The position numbers and the translations under genes were made by a program. The notes under the pieces are model-generated. The model ran no database searches. It saw nothing but the letters and a program-made list of their open reading frames with translations, and was not told the DNA's origin. Positions 7,851 to 17,654 of a stretch of 64,000 nt of DNA are shown here, one piece after another. Origin of the DNA: G963663525 sp963663525 (GTDB lineage: Bacteria; Myxococcota_A; SURF-8; G963663525). The stretch is from contig CAXXHC010000003.1 of the NCBI GenBank assembly GCA_963663525.2, positions 1 to 64,000 on the forward strand, written 5' to 3'. Within the stretch, counting starts at the first letter, position 1, and each line of letters begins with the position of its first letter.

Positions 7851-10800
7851 TCAATTTCGGTCCCGAACAAGACGAAACCCGCTGTAGCTGTCCCGGTAGT
7901 CGGGGTTAAAGTTGTCCCGATCCGCGGAGCGGCAGTACCGAGCATCGAAGCCCCAGGAACCGCCGCGCAGAACGCGATCCGCACTCGTAGCCGGGCCCGT
8001 AGGATCTGTTCCCACATCGTTCTGGTACGCCGCCTGATACCGGTCCCAAGTCCACTCCCAAAGGTTGCCGCTCATGTCGTACAGACCAAAGGCGTTAGGC
8101 TCCTTGCCACCGACAGGCTGTGGCCCGCAAGTCGTTGATCCCGTGTACCAGCCGCTGCAATTGTATCCACCATCATAGATCACGCCACTGTTGCCACCAT
8201 ACCAGGCTATCTGATCCAGGTTCGGATCCAGCGGGCTTCGCCCTGTTTGGGTGATTGTCCCGTTGTTTCCATCACTTTGATAAAATGCCGTGTACTGCTC
8301 TCCTGCACGGATCGCATATTCCCACTCCGCTTCCGTCGGCAAACGGTAGCCTTCGCAGTCCTGCGGCACGCTAACACCGTTTAAAGCCACCGTACACTCA
8401 TAGCCATAGCAATAGGTAATTCCGCCGCAGCCCGAACCGATGGTCCCCGTGCAATTCGTCAATGTGTAGCATTCGCTCAGACCGGCATTCCGGCTCAGGG
8501 CATTCGCGTATTCCAGCGCTTCATACCAGTTCACCAGATCCACCGGGCAGTCTTCACCGCAGTTCGAGAAGTAGCTCGGATCTTCACCCCAACCTTCCGC
8601 CTGGGCTACAGCCCGCCATTGGCCCTGCGTCACTTCCGTGGTCATCATCTCGAAATCGTAGCTCAGCGTAACCTCGTGGAGTTCTTCGTTCGTACCCCGC
8701 CCCGACTCGTCGATGCACGAACCCGGATAGCCCCCAGGGCAATCGCCATCCGGCGAGCCCATCCAGAAGGTCCCGGCAGTGATGGAGACGAAATCAGGGG
8801 TGGGCTCAACCTCCACATCTTCTTCCGTCTCATCGGATAATTCCTCGTCCTCGTCTTCGTCGCCGTCTACCGCTTCTGGCTCACAGTCTGGGTAGCCCTC
8901 GTAACCGTCAAGACAAGCGCCGCAGTCCTCAGTCATGAATTCGTTGTCGCAGGTACAACTTCCATCCGCTGAATCACAAGTGCCGTGTCCGTTACAAGGA
9001 TCAGGTTCGCAGGGATCATCCCGGCAGTCCGGATAATCGATGAAGCCTTCCTGGCAAGCTGAGCAATCCTCAGTCATAAACGCGTTATTGCAAACACATT
9101 CCCCGTTGCCATTGCAGCTTCCATGGTCATTCCGGCAGCTTGTTCCATTCGCCAAAGCTTCGTAACCACAGGATTCCGTTCCCCAGATGAAGATTCCAGA
9201 CTTACACTCCGCATCCGGGCAACTCGGTGCAACCGTTTGAAATTGTAGTATAAATTCCTCTCCAAGTGTATTGCCAGAGAGGTCCGCCAGCCCGGCTGAA
9301 AGGGTGAAGCTGTATTTTCGGCCATCTTTAAAACTCACGTCCGGTGTGAACACTACTGTCGTACCGTTTTCCAGCGTCGTTTCTCCTGAAATCGTTTCGC
9401 CGGTCAGGTTTCGTTTCAACGTGGTTTGCATACTCGCCGGGTTTATCGTCTCGTTGAAGACAACTCGAACTTCCGTTAATCCCACGAGGTTTCCTTGGCC
9501 ATTCGTTGGCATACTCCAAATCATCCGGGGAGATTCCGTATCCGCTACTTCATCCAGAATCACCATCCCGAGATTCCACGTGCCATTCTCAGGGACTTCA
9601 CCGGAAATTTCTTTGGACAATCCAAGACCGTCATGCTTGATTTCTACTCGTGCCGTCCCAGCTGGGACTGCCGAGACGACAAAACGCCCCTGAACATCCG
9701 TCTGGTCAATCAAATCCCAGCCTAATGCGGGATGCACCGTGACGCGTGCATTCTCCACTGGCGTACCTAAAGGACTTAAAGCCTTTCCTCGAACGCTGCC
9801 TTTGGCTACGTTGTTCGGAAGTACCAGGACAGGAGCCTGTACGGTTTGACTCGGATCATCCGAGACTTCCGCTACTACCGAAGTCAGCGTGTCGTCTAAA
9901 AACGTCCCGTTTCGGCTGGCGGCAACCGTCAAATACGGAGACTTGTGACAGGACACCCGTATCCCGGAAATTGTATAGCTACCCTGGTCGTTGGTAGTAT
10001 CGTCCAGCATCCGTCCGCGTGCACCCATCGCAAATACACGGATATCACTGAGGTTTTGCTCTAAATCATCTTGGACCAGTCCCGTCACGGTATACTCTGG
10101 CAGACTGCCTTCCGGTTGGACAAGCCCACCTGCCGAGAAATGAGTTAAGCCACCCTCTATGGTTTCCAAAAGCGTACCATCGGCGTTTGCTTCTAGCACA
10201 GCAGCCTTTTCCCAAGTCAGAGTCGTGTCATCAAAGGAATGAAATTCGATTTGTTCCCCTGGAGCCAATTCTAGCGTGTTGGGTAGGGTCAGACGGGCAG
10301 GTTGAGCAAACCTTGTCCCATCCGGACCGAAATGGAACATTTGAACCAATTCTTTTCCTGCTGGTAGATCATAGGGAGCCGCTGATGGATGGCCTTCGCC
10401 CATGAAAAGAGTTGTCCCTGTACCATCGGGAAGCTGTACATCGTTTGCTGAAAACGCCAGAATTGCTCCATCAAGATTCGATGCGGATACCTGTCCCAAT
10501 GACACCGGTTGTGAAGTCTCCACAGGCAGCAAGTCAACCACGAATACCGAGACCTCATCTTCTGGTAGTACTTGCTTGTACTGACGGGAATACATGCCTT
10601 TTACTGACATTGCTCCATCCGCAGCAAAAATTTGACCGCCGTCTTCGGGAAGGATTACAGCTCGGCCACGACTGTCGGTTGTAGCGAGTAAAGCGTCTTC
10701 TCCCCAAAGGCGCAACTCTGCTCCCGGTATGGGTTCACCTCTTGGGTTTACCACCAAAATCAATACAGTTTCCGGTGGTGCGCAACGGCCCGACAAGTCG

Positions 10801-11639
10801 ATATCGCCGCTTGCTTCGCCCTCACTAGCATTGGTTTCGATGTGGATTGCTCCGGTCAATTGCCCAGCTTCTCTTGGAGAAAACACGACTGAACAGGAAT
10901 GACTCAGGCCAGGTGCTATCAGAATGGGATGCTGAGAACTGGCGGTACAGGAATCGACGTCGAGACGATAATCCCTAGTACCTTCCGCTATTTCCAATTT
11001 CGTAATCTGCAGCGTTCGATTGCTCTGCGGATCTTCGGGAAGATTCCAAATCGTTAGCGATTGCGTTTCTTCTTCGCCGATATTTCCAGCATAGCCAAAC
11101 TCTAAACGTGGCGTAACGTCCAGTCCTGATTCGCCTTTTTCATCGGCGAAAAGAGAAATTTCCAATAAATTACCCTGGAAGCCTTCTCCAATAATCTGCA
11201 AGGTCCCGGTATCGGAACCGGCGTCTACAGGGGCATACTGCAAATTGATAGCTAGATTCATCCCCGGTACCAGGACTACTGGGACTTCAATGGCTTGATC
11301 GCCTTGCAACATGGTTTGAACGGAGAATTCTGGTGTCGTGGCTTCGCTAGTCCGCACCACGGAAATTGTCAAATCCTCTTTGCCATCATTCGTCAACGTC
11401 AAGGTTTCCGTGGACGTATCTCCCAATACTACTGCCCCGAAGTGGGTTTCTTCCGGGCTGGCGGAAAGCAATCCCTGGGAATTTTCTTCGTCTTCTGGGA
11501 ATGTTTCATTTTCGGGAAGGTCAGTAAAATCGGTAACATCGCTATCGCCTGTTGGGTTTCCTGTGCTGCCCCCAGAAGAACAGGAAACAAGGAATAGCAT
11601 CATTGTCGACAGGAAGAAGAAACATCTAAAAGTTCCCAT
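7851..11639 (-). CDS. Large lipoprotein with C-terminal FGE-like variable domain
   Basis: A 1262-aa lipoprotein; signal MGTFRCFFFLSTMMLFLVSC with lipobox LVSC. Order: acidic linker; ASPM-SPD2-Hydin/choice-of-anchor-type beta repeats (about 60-290, e.g. HFGAVVLGDTSTETLTLTN); carboxypeptidase-regulatory-like beta domains (about 300-720); an SbsA-type Ig-like domain (about 740-850, VRVVFNETINPASM); two EGF-like Cys clusters (CNGHGTCDSADGSC); an Asp/Glu-rich stretch; and from about residue 1010 an FGE-sulfatase/SUMF1-like domain (ITAGTFWMGSPDGDC...LPTEAEWEYAIRAG...LYDMSGNLWEWTWD). Such domains in DGR targets are binding folds, not enzymes. The last ~30 residues carry the variable region. Probably a surface-exposed display protein with tunable binding. 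Start supported by AGAGG upstream. Confidence 0.88.
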   Translation of the reverse strand: MGTFRCFFFLSTMMLFLVSCSSGGSTGNPTGDSDVTDFTDLPENETFPEDEENSQGLLSASPEETHFGAVVLGDTSTETLTLTNDGKEDLTISVVRTSEATTPEFSVQTMLQGDQAIEVPVVLVPGMNLAINLQYAPVDAGSDTGTLQIIGEGFQGNLLEISLFADEKGESGLDVTPRLEFGYAGNIGEEETQSLTIWNLPEDPQSNRTLQITKLEIAEGTRDYRLDVDSCTASSQHPILIAPGLSHSCSVVFSPREAGQLTGAIHIETNASEGEASGDIDLSGRCAPPETVLILVVNPRGEPIPGAELRLWGEDALLATTDSRGRAVILPEDGGQIFAADGAMSVKGMYSRQYKQVLPEDEVSVFVVDLLPVETSQPVSLGQVSASNLDGAILAFSANDVQLPDGTGTTLFMGEGHPSAAPYDLPAGKELVQMFHFGPDGTRFAQPARLTLPNTLELAPGEQIEFHSFDDTTLTWEKAAVLEANADGTLLETIEGGLTHFSAGGLVQPEGSLPEYTVTGLVQDDLEQNLSDIRVFAMGARGRMLDDTTNDQGSYTISGIRVSCHKSPYLTVAASRNGTFLDDTLTSVVAEVSDDPSQTVQAPVLVLPNNVAKGSVRGKALSPLGTPVENARVTVHPALGWDLIDQTDVQGRFVVSAVPAGTARVEIKHDGLGLSKEISGEVPENGTWNLGMVILDEVADTESPRMIWSMPTNGQGNLVGLTEVRVVFNETINPASMQTTLKRNLTGETISGETTLENGTTVVFTPDVSFKDGRKYSFTLSAGLADLSGNTLGEEFILQFQTVAPSCPDAECKSGIFIWGTESCGYEALANGTSCRNDHGSCNGNGECVCNNAFMTEDCSACQEGFIDYPDCRDDPCEPDPCNGHGTCDSADGSCTCDNEFMTEDCGACLDGYEGYPDCEPEAVDGDEDEDEELSDETEEDVEVEPTPDFVSITAGTFWMGSPDGDCPGGYPGSCIDESGRGTNEELHEVTLSYDFEMMTTEVTQGQWRAVAQAEGWGEDPSYFSNCGEDCPVDLVNWYEALEYANALSRNAGLSECYTLTNCTGTIGSGCGGITYCYGYECTVALNGVSVPQDCEGYRLPTEAEWEYAIRAGEQYTAFYQSDGNNGTITQTGRSPLDPNLDQIAWYGGNSGVIYDGGYNCSGWYTGSTTCGPQPVGGKEPNAFGLYDMSGNLWEWTWDRYQAAYQNDVGTDPTGPATSADRVLRGGSWGFDARYCRSADRDNFNPDYRDSYSGFRLVRDRN
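7872..7958 (-). other. DGR variable region (VR) in the lipoprotein C-terminus
   Basis: Reading the coding (minus) strand, about ten codons here are TTC, GAT, TAC, GAT, GAC, TTT, TAC, GAC, AGC and TAC. Each can derive from AAC or AAT by changing only adenines, the signature of adenine-directed DGR mutagenesis. Interspersed codons such as CGG, TGC, CGC and CCC are unvaried. The encoded residues lie in the last strand-loop region of a formylglycine-enzyme/C-type-lectin-like domain (GGSW...GFRLV), the usual DGR ligand-binding surface. No template repeat is visible in the window, so the assignment rests on codon pattern and context. Confidence 0.7.
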
Positions 11640-11699
11640 TGTTTTCCTCTTTTAAAGCGCTACAACTCTCGAAGAGTTACCGTTTGGATTGCTTTTGGG

Positions 11700-12179
11700 T
11701 CAATCGATACGACTTTTTCTATATGCCGAAGATACCATGAGGCAGCTTATCTGTAAACAGCGATTGAAAAGCAAAAAACGCAACCGACGTTTTCTGCCGA
11801 TTCGACGACGAAAAGAATATTTTCGAAGATATTCCCTTGTCTGACTATTCCAACCACTGCCGCTGTTCGTCCCAATCCATCGGAATCGCTTTGCGAAGTT
11901 TTTCCAGCGATAATACAGAAGGTTCACGTCATCCAGGATTGCAAGAATGATATCCGGAGCCAGCAAAGTCAGATTGAGCGTCCGACCGACGTAAGCCCGG
12001 TCAAGACCAAGGGAATCTGCCAACTCGGCGAGAGTGGAAAAATGACCTTCTTCAAGCAATTCCTTCCAACAATGCACGCGTGCCAGAGCTAATACGATGG
12101 GTTTTAATCGGCGAGAAATCCTCGTCAGATCCAGGTTATTAGATATCCGTGTCACGTTCCTGGGGCTCGGACGATTCAC
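11700..12179 (-). pseudogene. Remnant of a serine-recombinase-associated HTH gene
   Basis: The segment DLTRISRRLKPIVLALA through ADSLGLDRAYVGRTLNLTLLAPDI resembles the small helix-turn-helix proteins encoded directly after DUF2924/serine-recombinase pairs, of which an intact one lies at 13747-14247. Here there is no recombinase partner, the 5' end overlaps the end of the upstream lipoprotein gene, and the C-terminal part looks like random basic sequence. I read it as the relic of an excised or deleted cassette. Confidence 0.55.
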
Positions 12180-13569
12180 TCACGTTGTCGGTGGACGATT
12201 CCAGAGAACTCGACGTATCTTCCAGTCTATTGTAGGTTTTAAAGTATTTTCCACCGATGCAGACTTCGCTGACTCGACCTTCCTCCGTTTTGGTGTCACC
12301 GGCTTTGCATTCCTCGCTTCCGGACTCCATACCGCATCCGTATCTCATACCTTCTTCTTCATCGTCGTAAACGGCCATACAGATAAAGTCTTTATCCAAA
12401 CGCGTGCAATCGTACTCGAACAGGACGCCGTAGTCGCAATCTCGAATTGTTGACCCATCGCAGTTTGACTCCGTGCAGCCGTCTCCCATGCCACACTCCG
12501 CATCCCCTTCGTTGTCAAGGTAGCAATTCATACCTAAATCGCTGCAATCAAACGATGACATCACGCCGCCATCGCATTCAACGATATCCGAACCTTCGCA
12601 ATAAGAAGAGTAGTTCTCACTTTCGCAGGTACCCGATCCGCACGTCGCCTCGCCATAGGAATTCACATAGCAGGTTTGCCCATCCTCGACCTTCGCACAA
12701 TCAAATTCAATCGCGTAGCCTTCATCCGAGTCGCAGGACGTGCTAACGCTTCCATTGCAGCTATCAGTGAAGGACGATTCTTCACATACTCCGACGACTT
12801 TTTCCCCGTAGGAGTCGTTGGAACAGGCTGCGGCAGCCTCGCAACTCGTGACGCTCTGTATGCAGGTCAGCAAGTTATGGTAGAACTCTCCGTAGAAACT
12901 GTTGCTGTTCATGTACACGTCAAAGCTGGGAATATAACTCAACACCAATTGCGACGAGTCGCTCAGGCTTCCATCGTCGAAACAGGACGAAACCACATAT
13001 GCATAATCCGCTGCCGCACTCATGAGATCCAGTTTCTTATCGTCGTCCTCGACGAAATACCCCTGAGTCTGGTATGCGCCCACTATGTCGTCAGAAGTTT
13101 TAAGTGCGATTTCTAGAGCGAACGCCTGCCCCTTGATGAAGTCGTCCTTTGCAAGTGTGCCTTCCAAGTACATGATGCTGGTTCCTTGGCCCTCCGCGCC
13201 AGGCAAAGACGCCAAGCCAGCGGTGACTTTAAGGTATTTCGTGGCGTGTTGGACATAGACGATCGCGCCGTCCACACTTTGGGCAAGCTGCGAATCGGTC
13301 AGAATCGACACTGTGAAAGAATCTCCCAACTCCGATCTCGACGGCAACGAAACTTGGGAGATCTGTGGCGCGGTCGTGGGATCGCTGAGACCGGTCGGTT
13401 TTTCTCCCTTAATGACGTCGGAATTGGCAAAGTTCAGGGCATCTGTCAGGCGGTTTCCCAGTGCCTCGGCGGTTTTTTCCGTATCCATGCTATTGTCATC
13501 GCAGGATGCAAAAGCTAGAAAAAAAGAACACATGAAGAACCACGCGATTAGTGAACGAGCACGGAACAT
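12139..13569 (-). CDS. Lipoprotein with Cys-rich repeats, unknown function
   Basis: A 476-aa predicted lipoprotein. I place the start at the ATG 13569, preceded by GGGAGG. Signal MFRARSLIAWFFMCSFFLAF ends in ASC. The N-terminal half (about 20-250) has no domain I recognise. The C-terminal half has four or more short repeats built on CDGG/YDCSDLG/CGxG patterns (about 250-430), a layout common in surface lipoproteins of Myxococcota-like genomes. The tail is Ser/Glu-rich. No operon partner is evident. Confidence 0.8.
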   Translation of the reverse strand: MFRARSLIAWFFMCSFFLAFASCDDNSMDTEKTAEALGNRLTDALNFANSDVIKGEKPTGLSDPTTAPQISQVSLPSRSELGDSFTVSILTDSQLAQSVDGAIVYVQHATKYLKVTAGLASLPGAEGQGTSIMYLEGTLAKDDFIKGQAFALEIALKTSDDIVGAYQTQGYFVEDDDKKLDLMSAAADYAYVVSSCFDDGSLSDSSQLVLSYIPSFDVYMNSNSFYGEFYHNLLTCIQSVTSCEAAAACSNDSYGEKVVGVCEESSFTDSCNGSVSTSCDSDEGYAIEFDCAKVEDGQTCYVNSYGEATCGSGTCESENYSSYCEGSDIVECDGGVMSSFDCSDLGMNCYLDNEGDAECGMGDGCTESNCDGSTIRDCDYGVLFEYDCTRLDKDFICMAVYDDEEEGMRYGCGMESGSEECKAGDTKTEEGRVSEVCIGGKYFKTYNRLEDTSSSLESSTDNVSESSEPQERDTDI

Positions 13570-13746
13570 TATGCCCTCCCTCTTCAAGATTTATAGAATA
13601 GGTTATCTTAACAATTGCAGGAGTTTTTTGTCAAGCAAGGACAGAAATGCAAACATTGGTCGAAAAGCACAGAGGACGCTTTTTTTCGATTCGATCACAG
13701 CCAGGATACAGGTTTCACTCGTCTAGTTGCCACCACCGGGGACTTT

Positions 13747-14247
13747 TTATCCTGCACTTTGTCTCCAAGCCTTTCTCTGCTCTCCCCAATCCACCATTGC
13801 TACCAGATCTCGAACGGATCGCTCCGTCATAAAACAAGCATCCGTTTCATCATCCGAACTTTCAGCAAACAAGATCAATTCCTGAATATCCGGAGCAAGC
13901 AATATCAAATTCAATATCTGTGTCACTCTGGCCCGGCTGAGGCCAAAAATCCTAGCCAATTCAGCACGATCTTTGACTTCACCAGAAGAAATCAACATTT
14001 CCATATGGTGAGCGAAGGCGAGCGTGTACGCAAGCGGAATGGGACGTGGAGCTGCGGAAATAGCAGACTCGGATTTTTCACCTGACTGCTTTTGCGATCT
14101 CGATTTTTGAAAAGCGAATCCCTTCCCTTTGCGAACCCGGAAGATTTTCCCGGTATAAACAAGGGAAAAAGGCGAATCCGCTATCGGAACGCTGCATGCC
14201 GATGTCTCGTTATGTATTTGCGATTCTATTTCCAATTCATTGCTCAT
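13747..14247 (-). CDS. Serine-recombinase-associated HTH protein
   Basis: A 166-aa protein. A helix-turn-helix segment (DRAELARIFGLSRARVTQIL) is followed by NLILLAPDIQELILF, the hallmark of small proteins found immediately downstream of large serine recombinases. The ATG at 14247 overlaps the recombinase stop (ATGA), so the two are translationally coupled. The N-terminal 80 residues are low-complexity and basic. It probably helps the recombinase recognise DNA or choose direction; no function has been demonstrated to my knowledge. Two broken relatives occur at 11700-12179 and 38519-38740. Confidence 0.8.
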   Translation of the reverse strand: MSNELEIESQIHNETSACSVPIADSPFSLVYTGKIFRVRKGKGFAFQKSRSQKQSGEKSESAISAAPRPIPLAYTLAFAHHMEMLISSGEVKDRAELARIFGLSRARVTQILNLILLAPDIQELILFAESSDDETDACFMTERSVRDLVAMVDWGEQRKAWRQSAG

Positions 14248-15884
14248 GCTCTTGCCTCTTCTGCCGCGTTGGCCTGGTCTCGGTAGTCCTGGCGATTCCG
14301 ATCATTACCTTCCATGTCCCGTGAATCCTCCGTCCAATCCCGCATGATTACAGTCGCGGTATCTGTTTTCTCATTGACAACGACCTCCCGAACCAATACC
14401 AGGACCAGTCTTTGCCGATTCTCCAGTGTCATGGTCTGCCATAACACTTCGAAATTTTTCAGTGTCTTTACCACCCATGCAAAATCAGCTTGCGAATCGT
14501 TCAATGCATTGAGACGGCATTCCAGGTCCTGCATTTGCTTTTCGCTATCGGCCAACAAGTTTCCAGTTTGATTCAGCTGATTTTCGATGAGCTTACGTGC
14601 CGCACTGGAGATACCACTACCGAGACTTTCTACAAGCCGCCTGGTTTCAATGGATAATCTGCCGATCTCAGCAGCAAGCAATTTCCTTTTTTTACCAAGC
14701 AAACCTTTCTCTTCCGCAATTCGAATTTCCAATGTTTCATAAGCAGCTTTGATAATCGTCTCATCTTGAGCTACTTTTTTAATTCTCTCAATCACGAAGG
14801 ATTCAATGGCATCAGCAGGCAATGGCCTGCTTGGACAGGCTTCTTTTCCCTGTTTGTCCCGTGTAGAACATCGATAATATCTGTATTCTTTGGTCTCCCC
14901 TTTTTTCTTCTTTTTTCTCGTGGATCCCGGCGTCATGGCTGCACTGCAATGAGCACAGCGAATCAGGCCGCGCAACAGATATGCAGGATTGTGAATAATT
15001 CTTGAGTTGCGGGAAGCAAATGTATTTCTATGTTTCAAGACATCCCGATACTGGGACTCTTCGATAATGGCTTCATGCTCGCCGGGAACGATTTCATCGG
15101 CTGCTCGGATGAGTCCGGCATAAATCGGACTGGTTAAAACATGACCTATTGATTGTACCGTCCAAGGTCGTCTCCGTTCCGGCGAACCGTTTCGAGCTTT
15201 TATTGTTTTTAGCAAACCTCGCTCATTCAACGATCGTGCAACTGCTAGCGAGGATTGAGTTTCCAAATAGAGAGAATAAATTTCACGGACGATCGCCGCT
15301 TCGCTTTCGATTACTACAAGTTTTTTGTTTACGGATTGATATCCGAACGGCACGGTGCCACCCGTCCATTTGCCTCGTTTTCGAGATGCCAGCATTTTAT
15401 CACGGGTTCGTTCCGCGATCATTTCTCGTTCAAAGACGGAAAAGGACATCAAAAGCGAAAGCGTAAGCTTTCCCATCGCATCGGCTGTGGAAAAGTTTTG
15501 CGTCACAGATACAAAGGAAACATGATGCTTCTCAAAAAAATCAATGATCCGTGCGAAATCCAGAAGCGAACGGGATAGCCTGTCCACTTTATACGTAACG
15601 ATTACATCGATTTTGCCCGATTCGACATCTGCCATGAGACGCTGAAAGGCCGGGCGATCGATATTGGCTCCCGTGTACCCTCCGTCGTCATAGGGGGCTG
15701 GCAACAATGTCCAACCTTGTACTTCCTGATTTTTGATATACGCCTCGCAGGCTTCACGTTGGGCGTCTAGGGAATTGAAATCTTGCTCCAGACCGGCGGA
15801 GGTACTTTTCCGGGTATAAATAGCACAACGTTTCATGGGTTTTGCATTTGGAGAATTCGTGTTTTTTATCCCGTTACCCTTCAT
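14244..15884 (-). CDS. Large serine recombinase
   Basis: A 546-aa site-specific recombinase. The resolvase-type catalytic domain begins CAIYTRKSTSAGLEQDFNSL, with the catalytic Ser in the YTRKST segment, and includes DRLSRSLLDFARIIDFF and the Arg-containing EREMIAERTRDK. It is followed by the recombinase domain (about 180-290), a zinc-ribbon region (CAHCSAAMTPG and later CSTRDKQGKEAC) and a coiled-coil insertion around 370-460. All expected parts are present. It overlaps the DUF2924 gene and the downstream HTH gene by 4 bases each, forming a compact mobile cassette. Confidence 0.95.
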   Translation of the reverse strand: MKGNGIKNTNSPNAKPMKRCAIYTRKSTSAGLEQDFNSLDAQREACEAYIKNQEVQGWTLLPAPYDDGGYTGANIDRPAFQRLMADVESGKIDVIVTYKVDRLSRSLLDFARIIDFFEKHHVSFVSVTQNFSTADAMGKLTLSLLMSFSVFEREMIAERTRDKMLASRKRGKWTGGTVPFGYQSVNKKLVVIESEAAIVREIYSLYLETQSSLAVARSLNERGLLKTIKARNGSPERRRPWTVQSIGHVLTSPIYAGLIRAADEIVPGEHEAIIEESQYRDVLKHRNTFASRNSRIIHNPAYLLRGLIRCAHCSAAMTPGSTRKKKKKGETKEYRYYRCSTRDKQGKEACPSRPLPADAIESFVIERIKKVAQDETIIKAAYETLEIRIAEEKGLLGKKRKLLAAEIGRLSIETRRLVESLGSGISSAARKLIENQLNQTGNLLADSEKQMQDLECRLNALNDSQADFAWVVKTLKNFEVLWQTMTLENRQRLVLVLVREVVVNEKTDTATVIMRDWTEDSRDMEGNDRNRQDYRDQANAAEEARA

Positions 15885-16417
15885 CGATCAGAACCCCGGT
15901 GCTGCTGGGTCAAATTAAAAAACAAATATCCATTCCAGGACGTACCCGTGATTACTTTTGCGATTTTTGATAACGAACGGTAGGCCTGGTCCTGGTATTC
16001 GAAGCCGTTTCCCAGCACTTTCACTTCATGGGTGATGCCTTTATGTTTCTTGGTGATAATGGACCCGGGAGTCGGCAAGCGTGGGTCTTTGGGATGGACA
16101 AGCTTCGGCTGATCCTGGCTGGTCGCCTTTTTATGAAATCGAGCCGGAGCATCAATTGCCAATTCTTCAATCCGCTGTTTTGCCCGTTTGGACAAGCCGC
16201 CTTCGGCAATTTCCTGAATCCGCCAGGCGATTTTCTTTCTCAAGTAGTCTTTGTTGAAGGAACGGGAAGCCTCGCCGAACAGGTCTTGGTATTTTGTTTT
16301 CAGCTCGGTGACGGTCATATGGGCTAGTGCCGATAGCTGCTCGGTGATACTGCCGATTTCTTTTCGTGCATGTACGGCTATTTTCTGCTTTTGTGTTTTT
16401 CTATTTCCTGTCGTCAT
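15881..16417 (-). CDS. DUF2924 family protein
   Basis: A 178-aa protein. The start at 16417 follows a strong AGGAGG at 5-nt spacing. Core features match DUF2924: LKTKYQDLFGEASRSFNKDY, LRKKIAWRIQEIAEGGLS, PTPGSIITKKHKGITHEVKV, GNGFEYQDQAYRSLSKIAKV and ITGTSWNGYLFFNL. The family is regularly encoded just upstream of large serine recombinases in integrated elements and is thought to assist them; its biochemical role is unknown. It is the first gene of this three-gene cassette. Confidence 0.92.
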   Translation of the reverse strand: MTTGNRKTQKQKIAVHARKEIGSITEQLSALAHMTVTELKTKYQDLFGEASRSFNKDYLRKKIAWRIQEIAEGGLSKRAKQRIEELAIDAPARFHKKATSQDQPKLVHPKDPRLPTPGSIITKKHKGITHEVKVLGNGFEYQDQAYRSLSKIAKVITGTSWNGYLFFNLTQQHRGSDR

Positions 16418-16869
16418 TTCATCCTCCTTCGTTTTCATGCTCTTTTTTTCGAGCGTTTTCGATTTCTCACGGAGCGATGAACGCTTGGTTTCTCAACAAT
16501 ATCAAGAGCTTTCTGAGAATGAATGGCAGAATTCGAAGCAGATTCACGCCCATGGGTAGGTGCGAAAATATCTCAACGTATTGATATTATAACGATATTC
16601 GGTCATGAAGGGTCGGCATATTTCTTTTGTACACAGCACCCTCTGGAGAAAAAGCAATCAGGAGTAGGTTCGTAACGTATTGTTTTTGATGATGTATTTC
16701 GTCTCACAGGCTTAATCGGCATCCGGCTTCGTTCGGATTCGTTCATGGGTTCCGATACCTGTTGTTCCCCGGGATCGTTGCCTCGAATGCATGGGTTGGT
16801 AAGCTGGTAGGGATTTCTACCTTCAAGCCAACGGACAGGTTTTTTAACATCGTGTCCGCGACGTGGTCG
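16418..16869. other. Intergenic, no gene seen
   Basis: About 450 bases upstream of the DUF2924 cassette and downstream of plsC. I see no supported coding region. It should contain the promoter of the cassette and probably one end of the integrated element, but no direct repeats stand out. Confidence 0.4.
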
Positions 16870-17601
16870 TCATCCCGGCTCTCCTTGATCGATCAATTCT
16901 TGGATGGAAGTCCTTGTGCGTTCCATTAGGCTTTCGACGGTCTCATTTTCTTGGAGTTCAATAGGTTTTCCGAACCTCAATATGGCTGAACCAGAGTGGA
17001 TCCGCCTCGAACCCGGCGGAAGGATTCGTTCCGTTCCCAAGACGACCATCGGTTGAATGGGAACGCCTGCCGAAAGAGCAAGATAAAACGCTCCCTTTTT
17101 GAACGGCAACAAACCTTCTCCGGGCTGGCTACGCCTTCCTTCCGGGCAAACCATGACGTGGGTGCCGTTTTGAATCAGACGCCCGGCTTCTTCCATGGTG
17201 GCTCTTGCTTGCTCGGAGTCGTCACGGTCCACGAACAGCATTCCGACTTTTTCCACGACCGGACCGAAAAGTGGAACTTCCCGGATGGATCGTTTGCCGA
17301 TGAAGGAGAGAAATACTGGTTCGTGAAGCAAAATCATCGGCGTGTCATACAAGCTGCGATGGTTGACGATCCAAACCATGGGTCTTGAGAGATCCAGGTG
17401 TTCCCGTCCCTCCACGAAAGGTTTGACTCCCGCCAAAACCAGGAAACATTTCGACCATGGATAGACGATCCAATGCCGAAGCGTGGATTTCGAAGCGCCC
17501 AACGCGGAAAGGGTCAGGGCGAAAATGGCGAAAAAGAAGGTAACAACACCAACGAAAGTTACTCCGTAGGCTTCGATCAACAGGTTCTTAAGTGTTTTCA
17601 A
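16870..17601 (-). CDS. plsC: 1-acyl-sn-glycerol-3-phosphate acyltransferase
   Basis: A 243-aa membrane-associated PlsC-family enzyme that acylates lysophosphatidic acid in phospholipid synthesis. The N-terminal hydrophobic segment (about 8-40) anchors it. Acyltransferase block I is NHRSLYDT (His and Asp catalytic), block II the GKRSIREVPLFGPV region, block III VCPEGRRS, and block IV near GVPIQPMVVLG. All four are in order with normal spacing and length. It may follow the two IHF/HU genes in one transcript (53-base gap). It looks like ordinary chromosomal content. Confidence 0.93.
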   Translation of the reverse strand: MKTLKNLLIEAYGVTFVGVVTFFFAIFALTLSALGASKSTLRHWIVYPWSKCFLVLAGVKPFVEGREHLDLSRPMVWIVNHRSLYDTPMILLHEPVFLSFIGKRSIREVPLFGPVVEKVGMLFVDRDDSEQARATMEEAGRLIQNGTHVMVCPEGRRSQPGEGLLPFKKGAFYLALSAGVPIQPMVVLGTERILPPGSRRIHSGSAILRFGKPIELQENETVESLMERTRTSIQELIDQGEPG

Positions 17602-17654
17602 GGGGTTATCTATTCATCATCTGCAAGCAACTGAACACTGACCCTCTATGCGCA

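Noticed and set aside
16418..16869. Possible small genes between plsC and DUF2924
   Set aside because: Short frames only, without ribosome sites or recognisable sequence.
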